From the NCBI RefSeq assembly GCF_900117415.1, contig NZ_FPEI01000006.1, forward strand, positions 1,550,001 to 1,614,000: 64,000 nt of DNA. The letters run 5' to 3'. Positions 27,212 through 35,953 of the stretch are shown in pieces. The notes under the pieces were generated by a model. It saw only the letters and a program-made list of their open reading frames with translations, ran no database searches and was not told the origin of the DNA. The stretch's first letter is position 1. Every line of letters starts with the position of its first letter. A program made the translations under genes and the position numbers. The DNA comes from Hyphomicrobium sp. CS1BSMeth3. Its GTDB lineage: Bacteria > Pseudomonadota > Alphaproteobacteria > Rhizobiales > Hyphomicrobiaceae.

Positions 27212-28735
27212 ATGCCTGCAGAGGACCGGCGCATTTCGAAATCGCCATGGGCGTGCGGCATCGTCGCGGGCCTCGTAGTTTTCGTTGCCGGCGCGGCATT
27301 CGGAGAGGGCCGCAAACCGCTTGCTCCCGCGTCCCTCGGCGGCAGCGGCACTGCCATTCTCGAGCCCGGTGAGGAAAATCCGGGCGGCGTGGCGACGACG
27401 ACGGTCGGCATTACGACCGCCGATGCCTTCTCCCAGCTCTCGGCGAACATGCCCTTCGCGCGCGAGCTCGATTTCAAAATCGGCAACGGCATTTTCCGTC
27501 GGAACTGGGTGTCGGCGCCATCGTCGACGAAATCATCCGACGGACTTGGCCCGCTTTACAACGCGCGCGCTTGCCAGGCCTGCCACCTGAAGGACGGGCG
27601 CGGGCATCCGCCGCGCGGAACCGAGTTGGAAGATCGATCGATCTCCATACTTCTGCGGCTGTCCGTTCCGCCGGAGACGGAAGCGGATCGCGCCCTCATC
27701 GCCTCCGGGCGTGCGAGCGCCATCGGCGAGCCGACGTATGGCGGCCAGCTCCAGGAACTCGGAATTCAAGGCCATGCCGGCGAGGGTCGGATGGTCGTGA
27801 CCTACGAGGAGATGCCTGTCAGGCTCGCCGATGGCGAGACCGTCAATCTGCGCAAGCCCACCTATCACATCGCCGATCTCGGCTACGGGCCGATGCATCC
27901 GCGCACGATGATCTCGCCGCGCCTGACGCCGCAGATGATCGGTCTCGGTCTGCTCGAAGCCATTCCCGAGGCCGATATCCTCGCCCGGGAAGATCCGGAT
28001 GATAAGGATGGCGACGGCATCTCCGGTCGCGCCAATCGTGTTTGGTCGGTGGAGAATGGCGCGCTGATGCTTGGCCGGTTCGGCTGGAAAGCGGGCCAAC
28101 CGACCGTGAAGCAGCAGGCCGCCGAGGCGTTCGCGGCCGACATCGGCATCGGCAGCCCGCTCGTGCCTCACGGCTATGGCGACTGCACGCCGGCGCAGAA
28201 GCTGTGCCGCGAGGCGCCGCACGGTGGTCGCGGAGCAAAGGGCAGCGGCGAAGAAATCAATGCCAAGCTGCTCGACCTCGTCGCCTTCTATGCCCGCAAT
28301 CTGGCCGTGCCGGCGCGACGCACACCCGACGCGCCCGACGTGCTTCGCGGCAAGCAGATCTTCCACGACATCGGCTGTGCAAGCTGCCACGTCCCGTCCC
28401 ACAAGACCGGCGAGCAGTCTCCCGACGAGCATCTGCGCGGACAGACGATCTGGCCTTACACCGATCTCCTTCTGCACGATATGGGCGATGGCCTCGCGGA
28501 TGGACGGCCCGAGGGCCGGGCGGACGGACGCGAATGGCGCACGGCACCGCTCTGGGGCATCGGCTTGACCGAGATCGTCAATGGCCACACGTTCTTTCTA
28601 CATGACGGTCGTGCGCGCAATCTGACGGAGGCTATACTCTGGCACGACGGCGAGGCCCGCAAGGCGCGCGATGCGTTCGCCAGTCTGACTGCCGAGGATC
28701 GGCGCCGGCTGATTGCCTTCGTCAACTCGCTTTAG
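27212..28735 (+). CDS. Di-haem DUF1111 thiol oxidoreductase-like c-type cytochrome
   Basis: A 507-residue exported protein with an uncleaved or signal-type hydrophobic segment at about residues 13-31. Two CxxCH haem-attachment motifs are seen: C121-Q-A-C-H125 and C389-A-S-C-H393. This matches the DUF1111 (di-haem oxidoreductase, putative peroxidase) family. ATG 27212 lies 7 bp after the imelysin stop. In many proteobacteria this family sits between two imelysin genes, as here, and is thought to carry out periplasmic redox chemistry linked to iron acquisition; the exact reaction is not known to me. Confidence 0.88.
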   Translation: MPAEDRRISKSPWACGIVAGLVVFVAGAAFGEGRKPLAPASLGGSGTAILEPGEENPGGVATTTVGITTADAFSQLSANMPFARELDFKIGNGIFRRNWVSAPSSTKSSDGLGPLYNARACQACHLKDGRGHPPRGTELEDRSISILLRLSVPPETEADRALIASGRASAIGEPTYGGQLQELGIQGHAGEGRMVVTYEEMPVRLADGETVNLRKPTYHIADLGYGPMHPRTMISPRLTPQMIGLGLLEAIPEADILAREDPDDKDGDGISGRANRVWSVENGALMLGRFGWKAGQPTVKQQAAEAFAADIGIGSPLVPHGYGDCTPAQKLCREAPHGGRGAKGSGEEINAKLLDLVAFYARNLAVPARRTPDAPDVLRGKQIFHDIGCASCHVPSHKTGEQSPDEHLRGQTIWPYTDLLLHDMGDGLADGRPEGRADGREWRTAPLWGIGLTEIVNGHTFFLHDGRARNLTEAILWHDGEARKARDAFASLTAEDRRRLIAFVNSL

Positions 28736-28745
28736 GACAGATCCC

Positions 28746-29864
28746 ATGCGCGTGATGGCGATGCTTGCGCTTGTTGGTGTCTCGATCGCGTCCGCGCTGC
28801 TCCCCACCACGGCGCGCGCTCAGAGCGCAGCACCGCCAGCGTTCGATCATGCCGGCCTCGCCCGACAGGCACTCGAACGCCATATCCTGCCGGGATACCA
28901 ACATCTCGCCGCGGCGACGCGGAGCTTCGACGAAGCGGTGATGGCGTACTGTCGCGACACGACAGCCGCCTCCCGCAAGGGCGTCGATGCAGCCTTCGAT
29001 GCCATGGTGAGCGCATGGGGCCGCGTGGAGCACATCGCATTCGGCCCGATGGCCCAGCATGAGCGTCTCGAGAAGTTCATGTTCTGGCCGGACCGGCGCG
29101 GCATTGGTGCGCGGCAGGTTGCCAATGCCCTGAGCAAGCGCGATCCCGATGTGCTGGATGTCGCGCGGCTCGCGACGAAGAGCGTCGCCATGCAGGGCCT
29201 GCCGGCGCTCGACACGTTGCTCTTCGCAAAGGATGAGGGCTCCGATCCCGAGGCGCGACGTCATCGTTGCGGCTTCGCCGCGGCCGTTGCCGCCAATCTC
29301 GCTCGAATTGCTCAGTCCGTGTCCGAGGAGTGGGCTGATCCCAATGGCTTCTCGAAGATCTGGCTCTTGCCAGGGCCGGACAATCGACAGTATCTGAAGC
29401 CCAGTGAAACGACCCTCGCGCTCGCCAAGTCATTCGATCAGGGTCTCGAAAAAGTGCGAGACCAGCGGCTCGCCGGCCCGCTCGCCCTCAACGCGCAGCG
29501 TCGAAGGCTGCCCGCACCGCTCTCGAACAGCGGGCGCAGCCTTCTTCTCGTCGTCGCCAACATCGAGGGTCTGCGTGAGCTCTATGCCGAAGGCGGTATC
29601 GAGCAGGCCATCATCGCAGCCAATGGCGACGAGCCCAATGCCGGCGGCGCCGCACTGGCCCGGCTCGTCGCCAATGAGCTGGCGACGGCGCACGAAAGCC
29701 TGACGCCTCTTGTCGGTGCCCGATCGCCCTTCGACGACAATCGCACTGCACAGCGCATCATCGCGATCGGATTTCCGCTCAAGAACGCGCGCATGACCGC
29801 GGCTTCGCTGCTGGCGACAGCGGCCGGCCTGCCCATAGGGTTCAACGCATCAGATGGCGATTGA
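28746..29864 (+). CDS. Second imelysin-family protein (shorter subgroup)
   Basis: A 372-residue exported protein with a signal peptide at about residues 1-25 (cleavage after ARA). It has the helical imelysin repeat; the motif is degenerate as QGLPALDTLLF, with Gly and an acidic residue kept but the His lost, which is usual for the second imelysin of this operon type. ATG 28746 lies 10 bp after the DUF1111 stop. The 3' end overlaps the DUF1513 gene by 11 bp. It probably works with the other three products in the periplasm. Confidence 0.85.
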   Translation: MRVMAMLALVGVSIASALLPTTARAQSAAPPAFDHAGLARQALERHILPGYQHLAAATRSFDEAVMAYCRDTTAASRKGVDAAFDAMVSAWGRVEHIAFGPMAQHERLEKFMFWPDRRGIGARQVANALSKRDPDVLDVARLATKSVAMQGLPALDTLLFAKDEGSDPEARRHRCGFAAAVAANLARIAQSVSEEWADPNGFSKIWLLPGPDNRQYLKPSETTLALAKSFDQGLEKVRDQRLAGPLALNAQRRRLPAPLSNSGRSLLLVVANIEGLRELYAEGGIEQAIIAANGDEPNAGGAALARLVANELATAHESLTPLVGARSPFDDNRTAQRIIAIGFPLKNARMTAASLLATAAGLPIGFNASDGD

Positions 29865-30975
29865 CCGGCGAGAGTTCCTCTTTGCATCGAGCGCCTTCGC
29901 CACCTTGGCGATGAGCCCCATCATTGCGCGTGCGGATCCCGCTTCGCTCTATGCCGCCGCGCGCCGCGGTTCGGATGGAGGATATTCCGCGGCCATCTTC
30001 TCGCCTGAGGGGAACGACGTGAACTCCGTCGCTCTTCCTGCTCGCGGGCACGACATCGCCGTCTGCCCGGTCACGCGCCGTTGCGTCGTGTTCGCGCGCC
30101 GCCCAGGGCACTTCGCCATCGCATTCCGCGCGGACAAGAGCGAGATGCCTCTCACCTTCGAGGCGCCCACGGACCGGCATTTCTACGGGCATGGCGTGTT
30201 CTCGCACGACGGCCGGCTGCTCTACACGACCGAGAATGATTTCGAGGCCGGACGCGGCGTCATCGGCATCTACGATGCCACAGACGGCTTCAAGCGGATC
30301 GGGGAGTTCGCCTCCCACGGCCTTGGGCCTCATGATATGGCCTTGCTCGGACAAGGGCGCGTTCTCGTCGTCGCCAATGGCGGGCTGAAGGAGCATCCTG
30401 ATTTCGGTGGCGGGCGACGTGTGCTCAATCTCGAAGCCATCGAGACGTCGCTCGCTTACATCGACGTGACGACCGGCGATCTCCTCGAGCAGCACGCGAT
30501 CCTGGCCGGCGGCGCGCTCTCGCTTCGCCATCTGGAGGTTGCTCGCGATGATACTGTCGTGCTCGGCGGGCAGATCGTGGATGGCGCGCCGGGAGCGGAA
30601 GGTCGCACGCAATCGCTGATCTACCGCCATCGCCGGCAGAAGCCGCTCACGGCCACAGTGCTCCCGGATGAAGCGGCGGCAGCGCTTTCGGGGTATGTCA
30701 GCTCGGTGAGCGTCGATCGCGATGGCCTGATCGCGGCCGCGACGTCGTCCAAGGCAGGCGGCGTGGTCATATTCGAAATTGCGACGGGGCGGATCCTCGC
30801 GATCAAGAGCCTCGAGGACGTCTCGGGTGTCGCGCGCGGCAAGAGCGGCGGCGACTTCCTCGTCACGAGCGGCATGGGCGCGATCGCGGACCTCACGCCC
30901 GTTTCAGGCCCAGCCGAGCTTACGGCCACATCCAACTGGAACTGGGACAATCACGCCGTGCGCATCGGTCGTTGA
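29854..30975 (+). CDS. DUF1513 beta-propeller-like Tat-exported protein
   Basis: A 373-residue protein with a Tat-type signal (DRREFLFASSAFATLA, cleavage near ARA, about residue 26). The body shows repeated short beta segments typical of DUF1513, a seven-bladed-propeller-like family (GHDIAVCP, HFYGHGVFSHDGRLLYTTENDFEAGRGVIG, GPHDMAL). It overlaps the second imelysin gene by 11 bp, so translation is coupled, and it ends the operon. The family regularly accompanies imelysin and DUF1111 genes; its role is unknown. Confidence 0.88.
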   Translation: MAIDRREFLFASSAFATLAMSPIIARADPASLYAAARRGSDGGYSAAIFSPEGNDVNSVALPARGHDIAVCPVTRRCVVFARRPGHFAIAFRADKSEMPLTFEAPTDRHFYGHGVFSHDGRLLYTTENDFEAGRGVIGIYDATDGFKRIGEFASHGLGPHDMALLGQGRVLVVANGGLKEHPDFGGGRRVLNLEAIETSLAYIDVTTGDLLEQHAILAGGALSLRHLEVARDDTVVLGGQIVDGAPGAEGRTQSLIYRHRRQKPLTATVLPDEAAAALSGYVSSVSVDRDGLIAAATSSKAGGVVIFEIATGRILAIKSLEDVSGVARGKSGGDFLVTSGMGAIADLTPVSGPAELTATSNWNWDNHAVRIGR

Positions 30976-30987
30976 ATCACGCGCGGA

Positions 30988-31368
30988 CTATCCTGACACC
31001 TTGCCCGGCAGCGGCTCCATGAGCTCGATGCGGTTCCCGAACGGATCATCGACATAGACGCGCGTGTAGCCTTCCAGAGGCTCCTCGCTTCTCACGGCAA
31101 ATCCAGCTCTTGCGAGGCGGTCCGACAGATCCTGCAGATCTTCCACAAGGAACGCCGGATGTGCCTTCTTGGCCGGGCGGAATTCGCCCTCCACGCCGAG
31201 ATGCACCTTGAGAGGCCCCCGTTCGAACCAGCACCCACCGCGCTTCGCCAGGTTTGCGGGCTTGGTCGCTTCGGGTATCCCGAGCACACCCTCGTAAAAA
31301 GCACGTGCCTCGTCTTCGCGCCCAGCAGGCATCGCCAATTGAACGTGGTCGAGAGATACGACTGGCAT
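30988..31368 (-). CDS. VOC-family (glyoxalase/dioxygenase fold) protein
   Basis: A 126-residue protein of the vicinal-oxygen-chelate fold, which has paired beta-alpha-beta-beta-beta modules. It begins MPVVSLDHVQLAMPAG and ends with the YVDDPFGNRIELMEP motif typical of the family. Candidate metal ligands are His8 and Glu118 or so. ATG 31368 has GGAG eight bases upstream. It is convergent with the DUF1513 gene (12 bp apart). The reaction cannot be assigned; small VOC proteins include isomerases, dioxygenases and resistance proteins. Confidence 0.8.
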   Translation of the reverse strand: MPVVSLDHVQLAMPAGREDEARAFYEGVLGIPEATKPANLAKRGGCWFERGPLKVHLGVEGEFRPAKKAHPAFLVEDLQDLSDRLARAGFAVRSEEPLEGYTRVYVDDPFGNRIELMEPLPGKVSG

Positions 31369-31456
31369 GGAGATCACTCCTTTGCCGGGCCCATCAGGTG
31401 AGATGCTCCAACTCTTAGCAGAAGTTCTGCAATGCTTCATGCGCCGGCATCATGCC

Positions 31457-33052
31457 TCAAGGGCGGATGCTCAGCGCGCTCTTCAGCAGGATCGGCGCAC
31501 TGCCCTTGACGCGGATATCGAGCTCGACTGACCACGAGCCCGCAATCGGGAGCTCCATACGTTCAATGCGCCACGTCCCATCGCCGCGCTTCAGAGCCGC
31601 TTGCTGAATTGCCGCGATGCTGGTCTCGGGCGGGCTGAGCGTGAGCGTGATCGCCTCGGCATCGAGCGGGCCGTATTCACCCGTCATGATCGTGATGATG
31701 GCCGAGGTCCGCCCTTTGCGTCCGGGAGAGAGCGTGAGCTCGGTCATGGCCGGCAGCGTGTGAATGTGCACCGATACGGGCTGCGCGGCCGCAATGGAAA
31801 GTGCGCGTGGCGGCGGCGTGAAGCGCCATCCGGCGACCACGGCCAGGATCAGCGCGACGCACGCGACCTCGAGGACAACGAAGCGCACCATCTTCAGCCG
31901 TGGATGCAGCAGCCCCTGCTCCACCGCAGGTGTCAGCCGCCAGCGGTTCACCGCCGCGAGGCCAAAGAGCGCGGCGACCAGCACAAGCTTTATCGACAGC
32001 AGCCATCCGTAGTTCGTTTCGATGAGGGCCTCGGGTGTATCGACCTGGACGACCGTAAGAGCAATGCCGCCTATGACGAGGACGAGCAGGACCCACGGAA
32101 TACTGCGGGAAAAGCGACCGAGCATTGATTGAGCTTCGGCCGTGCCGCTGCCGAGCGCCGCGGCCAGCGGGACGAGTGCGCCGACCCAGTACGCAACACC
32201 GGTCGTGTGCGCGAACACCATCGATCTCATCAGCCACTGCGGCTCGGCGGCGGCGGCGTGACCACTCAGCGAGAGCGACAAGCCCGCGCCCATGAGCGCG
32301 ATGATCGAAAGCAATCGGGCCATGACTGTCGGCACCACGAGCGCGATCAGAGAGAGTGCCATCGAGAGCGCCGCGACAAGCGCCGTATGCACGAGGGTCG
32401 TGCTGGCCCCTGCTTTCCAAAATGCGCCCTCGACAATGCGATGAACGGGAGCGCCCAGCGCGTCGAGACCCTGCAGGCCGATCGACAACAGCCCGCCCGC
32501 GATGCCCAGAGCAAGTGCGGCGACGACCACGGGGCGCCCGTCTCTCCGCGCGCTACCGAGCCATACCCATGCAAAGACCCCGCCTATGCCGATGAACAGG
32601 CCCAGGTAGAGCGCGATCTTGGCGGCGAGAATGGCCGCTCTCAGAGTCCAATCCGCCGCTGTCTCTATGCTGGGTGGCGTTGCACTCGGTGCTCCGATCG
32701 AGAACACGATCGTGCCCGCCATGGGATGCCCATCAGCGGAAACCACGCGCCAGGAAAGAATGTGCGTCCCTGCGGACAGATCGCCGGGCGCCGCAATGTC
32801 GAGTGCGCGCTCGCGAACGATCACCTGGTCGAGCGCACTGCGCGTGCCATCGGGCCGTATGAGCGCGACGACGAGCGGCGAAACATTCTCGTTGAAAGAC
32901 AGCGACAGCTTGGCGGGTGGGCCTGATAGGACAGCCCCCTCTTCCGGTATGGAGGCAATCAGCGCAGCGTGCGCGCGCGCCGGATCGGATGCGCCGACGC
33001 ACATGGCGAGCACAAGCAGCAGAGTGAGCCATAACTCACGAGCAGCTTGCAT
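31457..33052 (-). CDS. CopC-CopD fusion copper-handling membrane protein with C-terminal YtkA-like domain
   Basis: A 531-residue three-part protein. A signal peptide ends after ARA (about residue 27), so the mature protein begins with His28, the N-terminal Cu ligand of CopC; the CopC domain (about 28-125) ends with SADGHPMAGTIVFSI. The CopD part (about 140-410) has roughly eight membrane helices with conserved His in HTTGVAYWVGAL. A periplasmic YtkA/FixH-like domain fills the last 100 residues. ATG 33052 has GGAG upstream. It lies 74 bp after the PCu(A)C gene and is probably co-transcribed, so a copper import or cuproenzyme-assembly role is likely. Confidence 0.87.
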   Translation of the reverse strand: MQAARELWLTLLLVLAMCVGASDPARAHAALIASIPEEGAVLSGPPAKLSLSFNENVSPLVVALIRPDGTRSALDQVIVRERALDIAAPGDLSAGTHILSWRVVSADGHPMAGTIVFSIGAPSATPPSIETAADWTLRAAILAAKIALYLGLFIGIGGVFAWVWLGSARRDGRPVVVAALALGIAGGLLSIGLQGLDALGAPVHRIVEGAFWKAGASTTLVHTALVAALSMALSLIALVVPTVMARLLSIIALMGAGLSLSLSGHAAAAEPQWLMRSMVFAHTTGVAYWVGALVPLAAALGSGTAEAQSMLGRFSRSIPWVLLVLVIGGIALTVVQVDTPEALIETNYGWLLSIKLVLVAALFGLAAVNRWRLTPAVEQGLLHPRLKMVRFVVLEVACVALILAVVAGWRFTPPPRALSIAAAQPVSVHIHTLPAMTELTLSPGRKGRTSAIITIMTGEYGPLDAEAITLTLSPPETSIAAIQQAALKRGDGTWRIERMELPIAGSWSVELDIRVKGSAPILLKSALSIRP

Positions 33053-33126
33053 TCGCTGCACTCCGGCCCGGTCGGCTCACAATCTCGGTGCGCTGCGCCG
33101 CGACCACGCGCGCTCGATGGCACATG

Positions 33127-33675
33127 TCAGTGCTTGCTGCCGTGAGCCGGACCAGCGCTACTGGTTGCCTCCACCACGAACTCCACCTTCACCTTGCCGC
33201 CCCTCTCGAAGGCGAGGACGCCCGAGAACGTGTCGCCGACCTTGAGAGGCCGCTTCAGGTCCATGAACATGAGATGATAGGCGCTCGGCTTGAGGGCGAC
33301 CGTCGCCCCTGCCGGGATCGGCAATCCCTTCGCCAGTGCACGCATCCTCATGACGCCTTGGGCGTCGACTGCTACCTCGTGGATCTCCGTCTTGCCGGCG
33401 ACATCCGTGGAGGCTGCCACGAGCCGGTCCGCGACCTTGCCGGTATTCCGGATGGAGACATATCCGGCGCCGACCTTTGCACCTGCCGGTGTCGGTCGCG
33501 CCCAGGGATGATCGAGGTGCAGACTTCCCGCCTTGAAGTCATGGGCCTGCGCGGGAAGCATGGCGAGCAAGATCAGCGCTGCAGCCGCGGCGCAAAGGGC
33601 ACTCGACGCGCGCAGTTTGCCGATCTGGCGGAGGACGACAGAGAAAACGGTAAGCAGCACAATCCGGGATGACAT
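33127..33675 (-). CDS. PCu(A)C-type periplasmic copper chaperone
   Basis: A 182-residue exported protein (signal about residues 1-44, cleavage after AQA). The copper site of the DUF461/PCuC family is seen as His99, Met109/Met111 and the HxM pair His134-Leu-Met136. The His-containing C-terminus (HGSKH) may also bind metal. The family carries Cu(I) to the CuA or CuB site of terminal oxidases. The N-terminus is longer than usual; an internal start near residue 23 is possible. The CopC-CopD gene follows, and tRNA-Lys lies upstream on the same strand. Confidence 0.88.
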   Translation of the reverse strand: MSSRIVLLTVFSVVLRQIGKLRASSALCAAAAALILLAMLPAQAHDFKAGSLHLDHPWARPTPAGAKVGAGYVSIRNTGKVADRLVAASTDVAGKTEIHEVAVDAQGVMRMRALAKGLPIPAGATVALKPSAYHLMFMDLKRPLKVGDTFSGVLAFERGGKVKVEFVVEATSSAGPAHGSKH

Positions 33676-33761
33676 GACCTAGCTCCACAGGCTTGTCCCC
33701 CTCGAAGCATGGCTTCGCGGACGGCCTCTTAGCAAGCATAGAGCTAAGTCCTTGATTTTAT

Positions 33762-33837
<76 letters not shown>

Positions 33838-34096
33838 CCAAACCTTGGCACACAGGGACCAGTCCGGCCCCTGCATCACCCGCCGAACGAACAAAACGCG
33901 GGACTGCCGTTGAAACAGCCTCGCTTCCGCCGCGATTCCGGCTATGGCTCTAATGCCAAAGAGTGCCGCGTTTTATACGCCGCGCGCCCCCTTGTCCAGC
34001 CCGCATCGCGGGGAGCCGAACGCCCGCGGCGCATTGTCGTCCAACGACACGTTTCTTGGCTGGCGATGGGGAGTTGCAGGAGGGAATTGGCCAGGA

Positions 34097-34588
34097 ATGC
34101 GCACTCGGATCGTTGCAGCCTGCGCGCTCGCCCTGTTCGTCCTCGCCGGCTGCGCTGCCGCAATGCCGGGGTACGTCCCCGACAAGGGCCGCAACCGCAT
34201 TGCCGAAGCCGCTGCCAAATCCAAGGGCGAGGCGGGCGTCACGACGGCGACCGACGGCAGCTACGTCCCCTCCGCAGCCGAGCGAGGCTACAACTGCCGC
34301 CGCCTGACGGGCATCATGCAGCTCAAGATCCAGCAGGTACGTGACAGCGAGGCCAATCCGTCGGGCGGTCTCATCTCATCGATGATGAGCAAATCCACGC
34401 CGCGACATACGGCAACAGGCGCGCCGAGCGCAGCCTACTCGCCGGAGCGCGCCCAGCTCGCCGCGCTCAACAATCTGATGGCCGAGAAGAACTGCGGCCG
34501 CTTCGACCTCGACGCGGCACTCAAGCCCGGAAATACGGACACGCCAGAGCCGGTCGGGGCGCCCAAAGGGAAGCCGAAACTGCGCTGA
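34097..34588 (+). CDS. Hypothetical lipoprotein
   Basis: A 163-residue predicted lipoprotein. ATG 34097 gives a clean signal ending in the lipobox LAGC (lipid-bearing Cys about residue 18); the frame is open upstream to 33944, but the extension is not protein-like. Two further cysteines (YNCRR, KNCGR) may form a disulfide. The rest is polar, Ala/Pro/Ser-rich at the C-terminus. No family is recognised with confidence. It is convergent with ilvH, 21 bp apart. Confidence 0.7.
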   Translation: MRTRIVAACALALFVLAGCAAAMPGYVPDKGRNRIAEAAAKSKGEAGVTTATDGSYVPSAAERGYNCRRLTGIMQLKIQQVRDSEANPSGGLISSMMSKSTPRHTATGAPSAAYSPERAQLAALNNLMAEKNCGRFDLDAALKPGNTDTPEPVGAPKGKPKLR

Positions 34589-34609
34589 GCGCGACGGCAC
34601 GCCTGAGCG

Positions 34610-35158
34610 TCAGAGCCCCTGCGACCCGCGCGCCATGGCCGCAATGCCCGTACGCGAGACCTCGACGAGACCCAGCTCGCGCATGATCGCAATGAACTGC
34701 TCGATCTTCGAGGACTTGCCCGTGATCTCGAAGACGAAGTGCTCCGTCGAGGTGTCGACGACGCTCGCGCGGAAGATTTCGGCGAGCCGCAGCGCTTCGA
34801 TGCGCTTCTCGCCCTTGCCGGCCACCTTGACGAGCGCCAGCTCGCGCTCGATGGGCTGACCACTGGTCGTCAGGTCCGTCACGCTGTGCACGGGCACGAG
34901 GCGATCGAGCTGGTTCCTGATCTGCTGCAGCACCATCGGTGTCCCGGTCGTGACGACCGTGAAGCGCGAGAGGCGCCGCTCCTCATCGGTTTCGGAGACG
35001 GTGAGGCTTTCGATGTTGTAGCCGCGCCCGGAAAAGAGCGAGGCAATGCGCGCGAGCACGCCCGGTTCGTTGTCGACGAGAATCGAGAAGGTGTGCCGCT
35101 CTGTGGCGTCCTTGCGCTCCTCTAGGAAGTAGGCGGAGCCTGTGCCTTTTTCTGACAT
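34610..35158 (-). CDS. ilvH: Acetolactate synthase small (regulatory) subunit
   Basis: A 182-residue regulatory subunit of acetohydroxyacid synthase, which starts Val, Leu and Ile synthesis. The N-terminal ACT domain is clear: HTFSILVDNEPGVLARIASL, then FSGRGYNIESLTV (about residues 22-55), which binds valine for feedback inhibition. The C-terminal ALS_SS domain (about 95-175) activates the large subunit. ATG 35158. It is the last gene of a minus-strand run, 20 bp after a GST gene; ilvB is three genes upstream rather than adjacent. Confidence 0.95.
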   Translation of the reverse strand: MSEKGTGSAYFLEERKDATERHTFSILVDNEPGVLARIASLFSGRGYNIESLTVSETDEERRLSRFTVVTTGTPMVLQQIRNQLDRLVPVHSVTDLTTSGQPIERELALVKVAGKGEKRIEALRLAEIFRASVVDTSTEHFVFEITGKSSKIEQFIAIMRELGLVEVSRTGIAAMARGSQGL

Positions 35159-35178
35159 GGCGGAAGTCCTCAGTGCCC

Positions 35179-35943
35179 TCAGGCCTTAATGCGTGGGTGA
35201 TCGGTGTGTCGTGCGCCCTCGTGGAAGGTCTCGACGGCTGTCCAGCCTTCCTCGTAGTGGTCGATGGTCCAGGGCTCCTGCAGGGCCGCGGTCCGCCACT
35301 TCACGAATGCGGGGTGCGCGAGGACGGCGTTCATGTAGCGCCGCGTCTCCGACGAGACGGGAACCTGGTAGGTATCGAGGCGCGTGACGACGGGCGCGTA
35401 CATCGCATCGGCGGCGCAGAAATCGCCGAACAGGAAATCGCCACCTGCGGCGAACCGGCGCCGGCAGTCGGACCACATGCCTTCGAGTCGACGCACGTTG
35501 TCGGACACGTCCGAGGAAAGTTCTCTCGGTGCAAAACGCTTGCTGAGATTCATCGGGCACATCTGGCGAAGGGCCTGGAAGCCGGCGTGCATCTCGCTCG
35601 CGATGGCGCGCGCATGGGCGCGTGCGGCGGGCACTCGCGGCCAGACGCCCTTGTCCGGGAAACGCTCGTGCAGGAACTCCATGATCGCGAGACTCTCCCA
35701 GACCACATGATGGGAGCCACCGCAGGAGCCGGAGACGGCACTTCCGTCCGACGGCATATCCGCGGGCGGTACGATCAGAGCCGGCATCTTTCCTGTCGGC
35801 GAGACGTCGAGCATCCGTCCCTTGGAGTCCGGGAAGTACATCGGGATCACCGTTTCCTCGAACGAGATATCGAGGGCGGTCATCAGGATCCACGGCCGCA
35901 GCGACCAGGACGAGTAGAGCTTGTTGGCAAGATAGAGGTGCAC
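35179..35943 (-). CDS. Glutathione S-transferase-like protein
   Basis: A 254-residue GST-fold protein. GTG 35943 is chosen for the AGGAA seven bases upstream and the typical start HLYLANKLYSSWSLRPWILM, in which the Ser pair of SSWSLRP is the likely glutathione-activating site, as in zeta-like or maleylacetoacetate-isomerase-like GSTs. The segment VSPTGKMPALIVP is the cis-Pro loop. The insert SDGSAVSGSCGGSHHV before VWESLAIMEFL is unusual for the family. It sits 10 bp after the transglutaminase-like gene and 20 bp before ilvH. Confidence 0.8.
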   Translation of the reverse strand: MHLYLANKLYSSWSLRPWILMTALDISFEETVIPMYFPDSKGRMLDVSPTGKMPALIVPPADMPSDGSAVSGSCGGSHHVVWESLAIMEFLHERFPDKGVWPRVPAARAHARAIASEMHAGFQALRQMCPMNLSKRFAPRELSSDVSDNVRRLEGMWSDCRRRFAAGGDFLFGDFCAADAMYAPVVTRLDTYQVPVSSETRRYMNAVLAHPAFVKWRTAALQEPWTIDHYEEGWTAVETFHEGARHTDHPRIKA

Positions 35944-35953
35944 AGTTTCGTTC

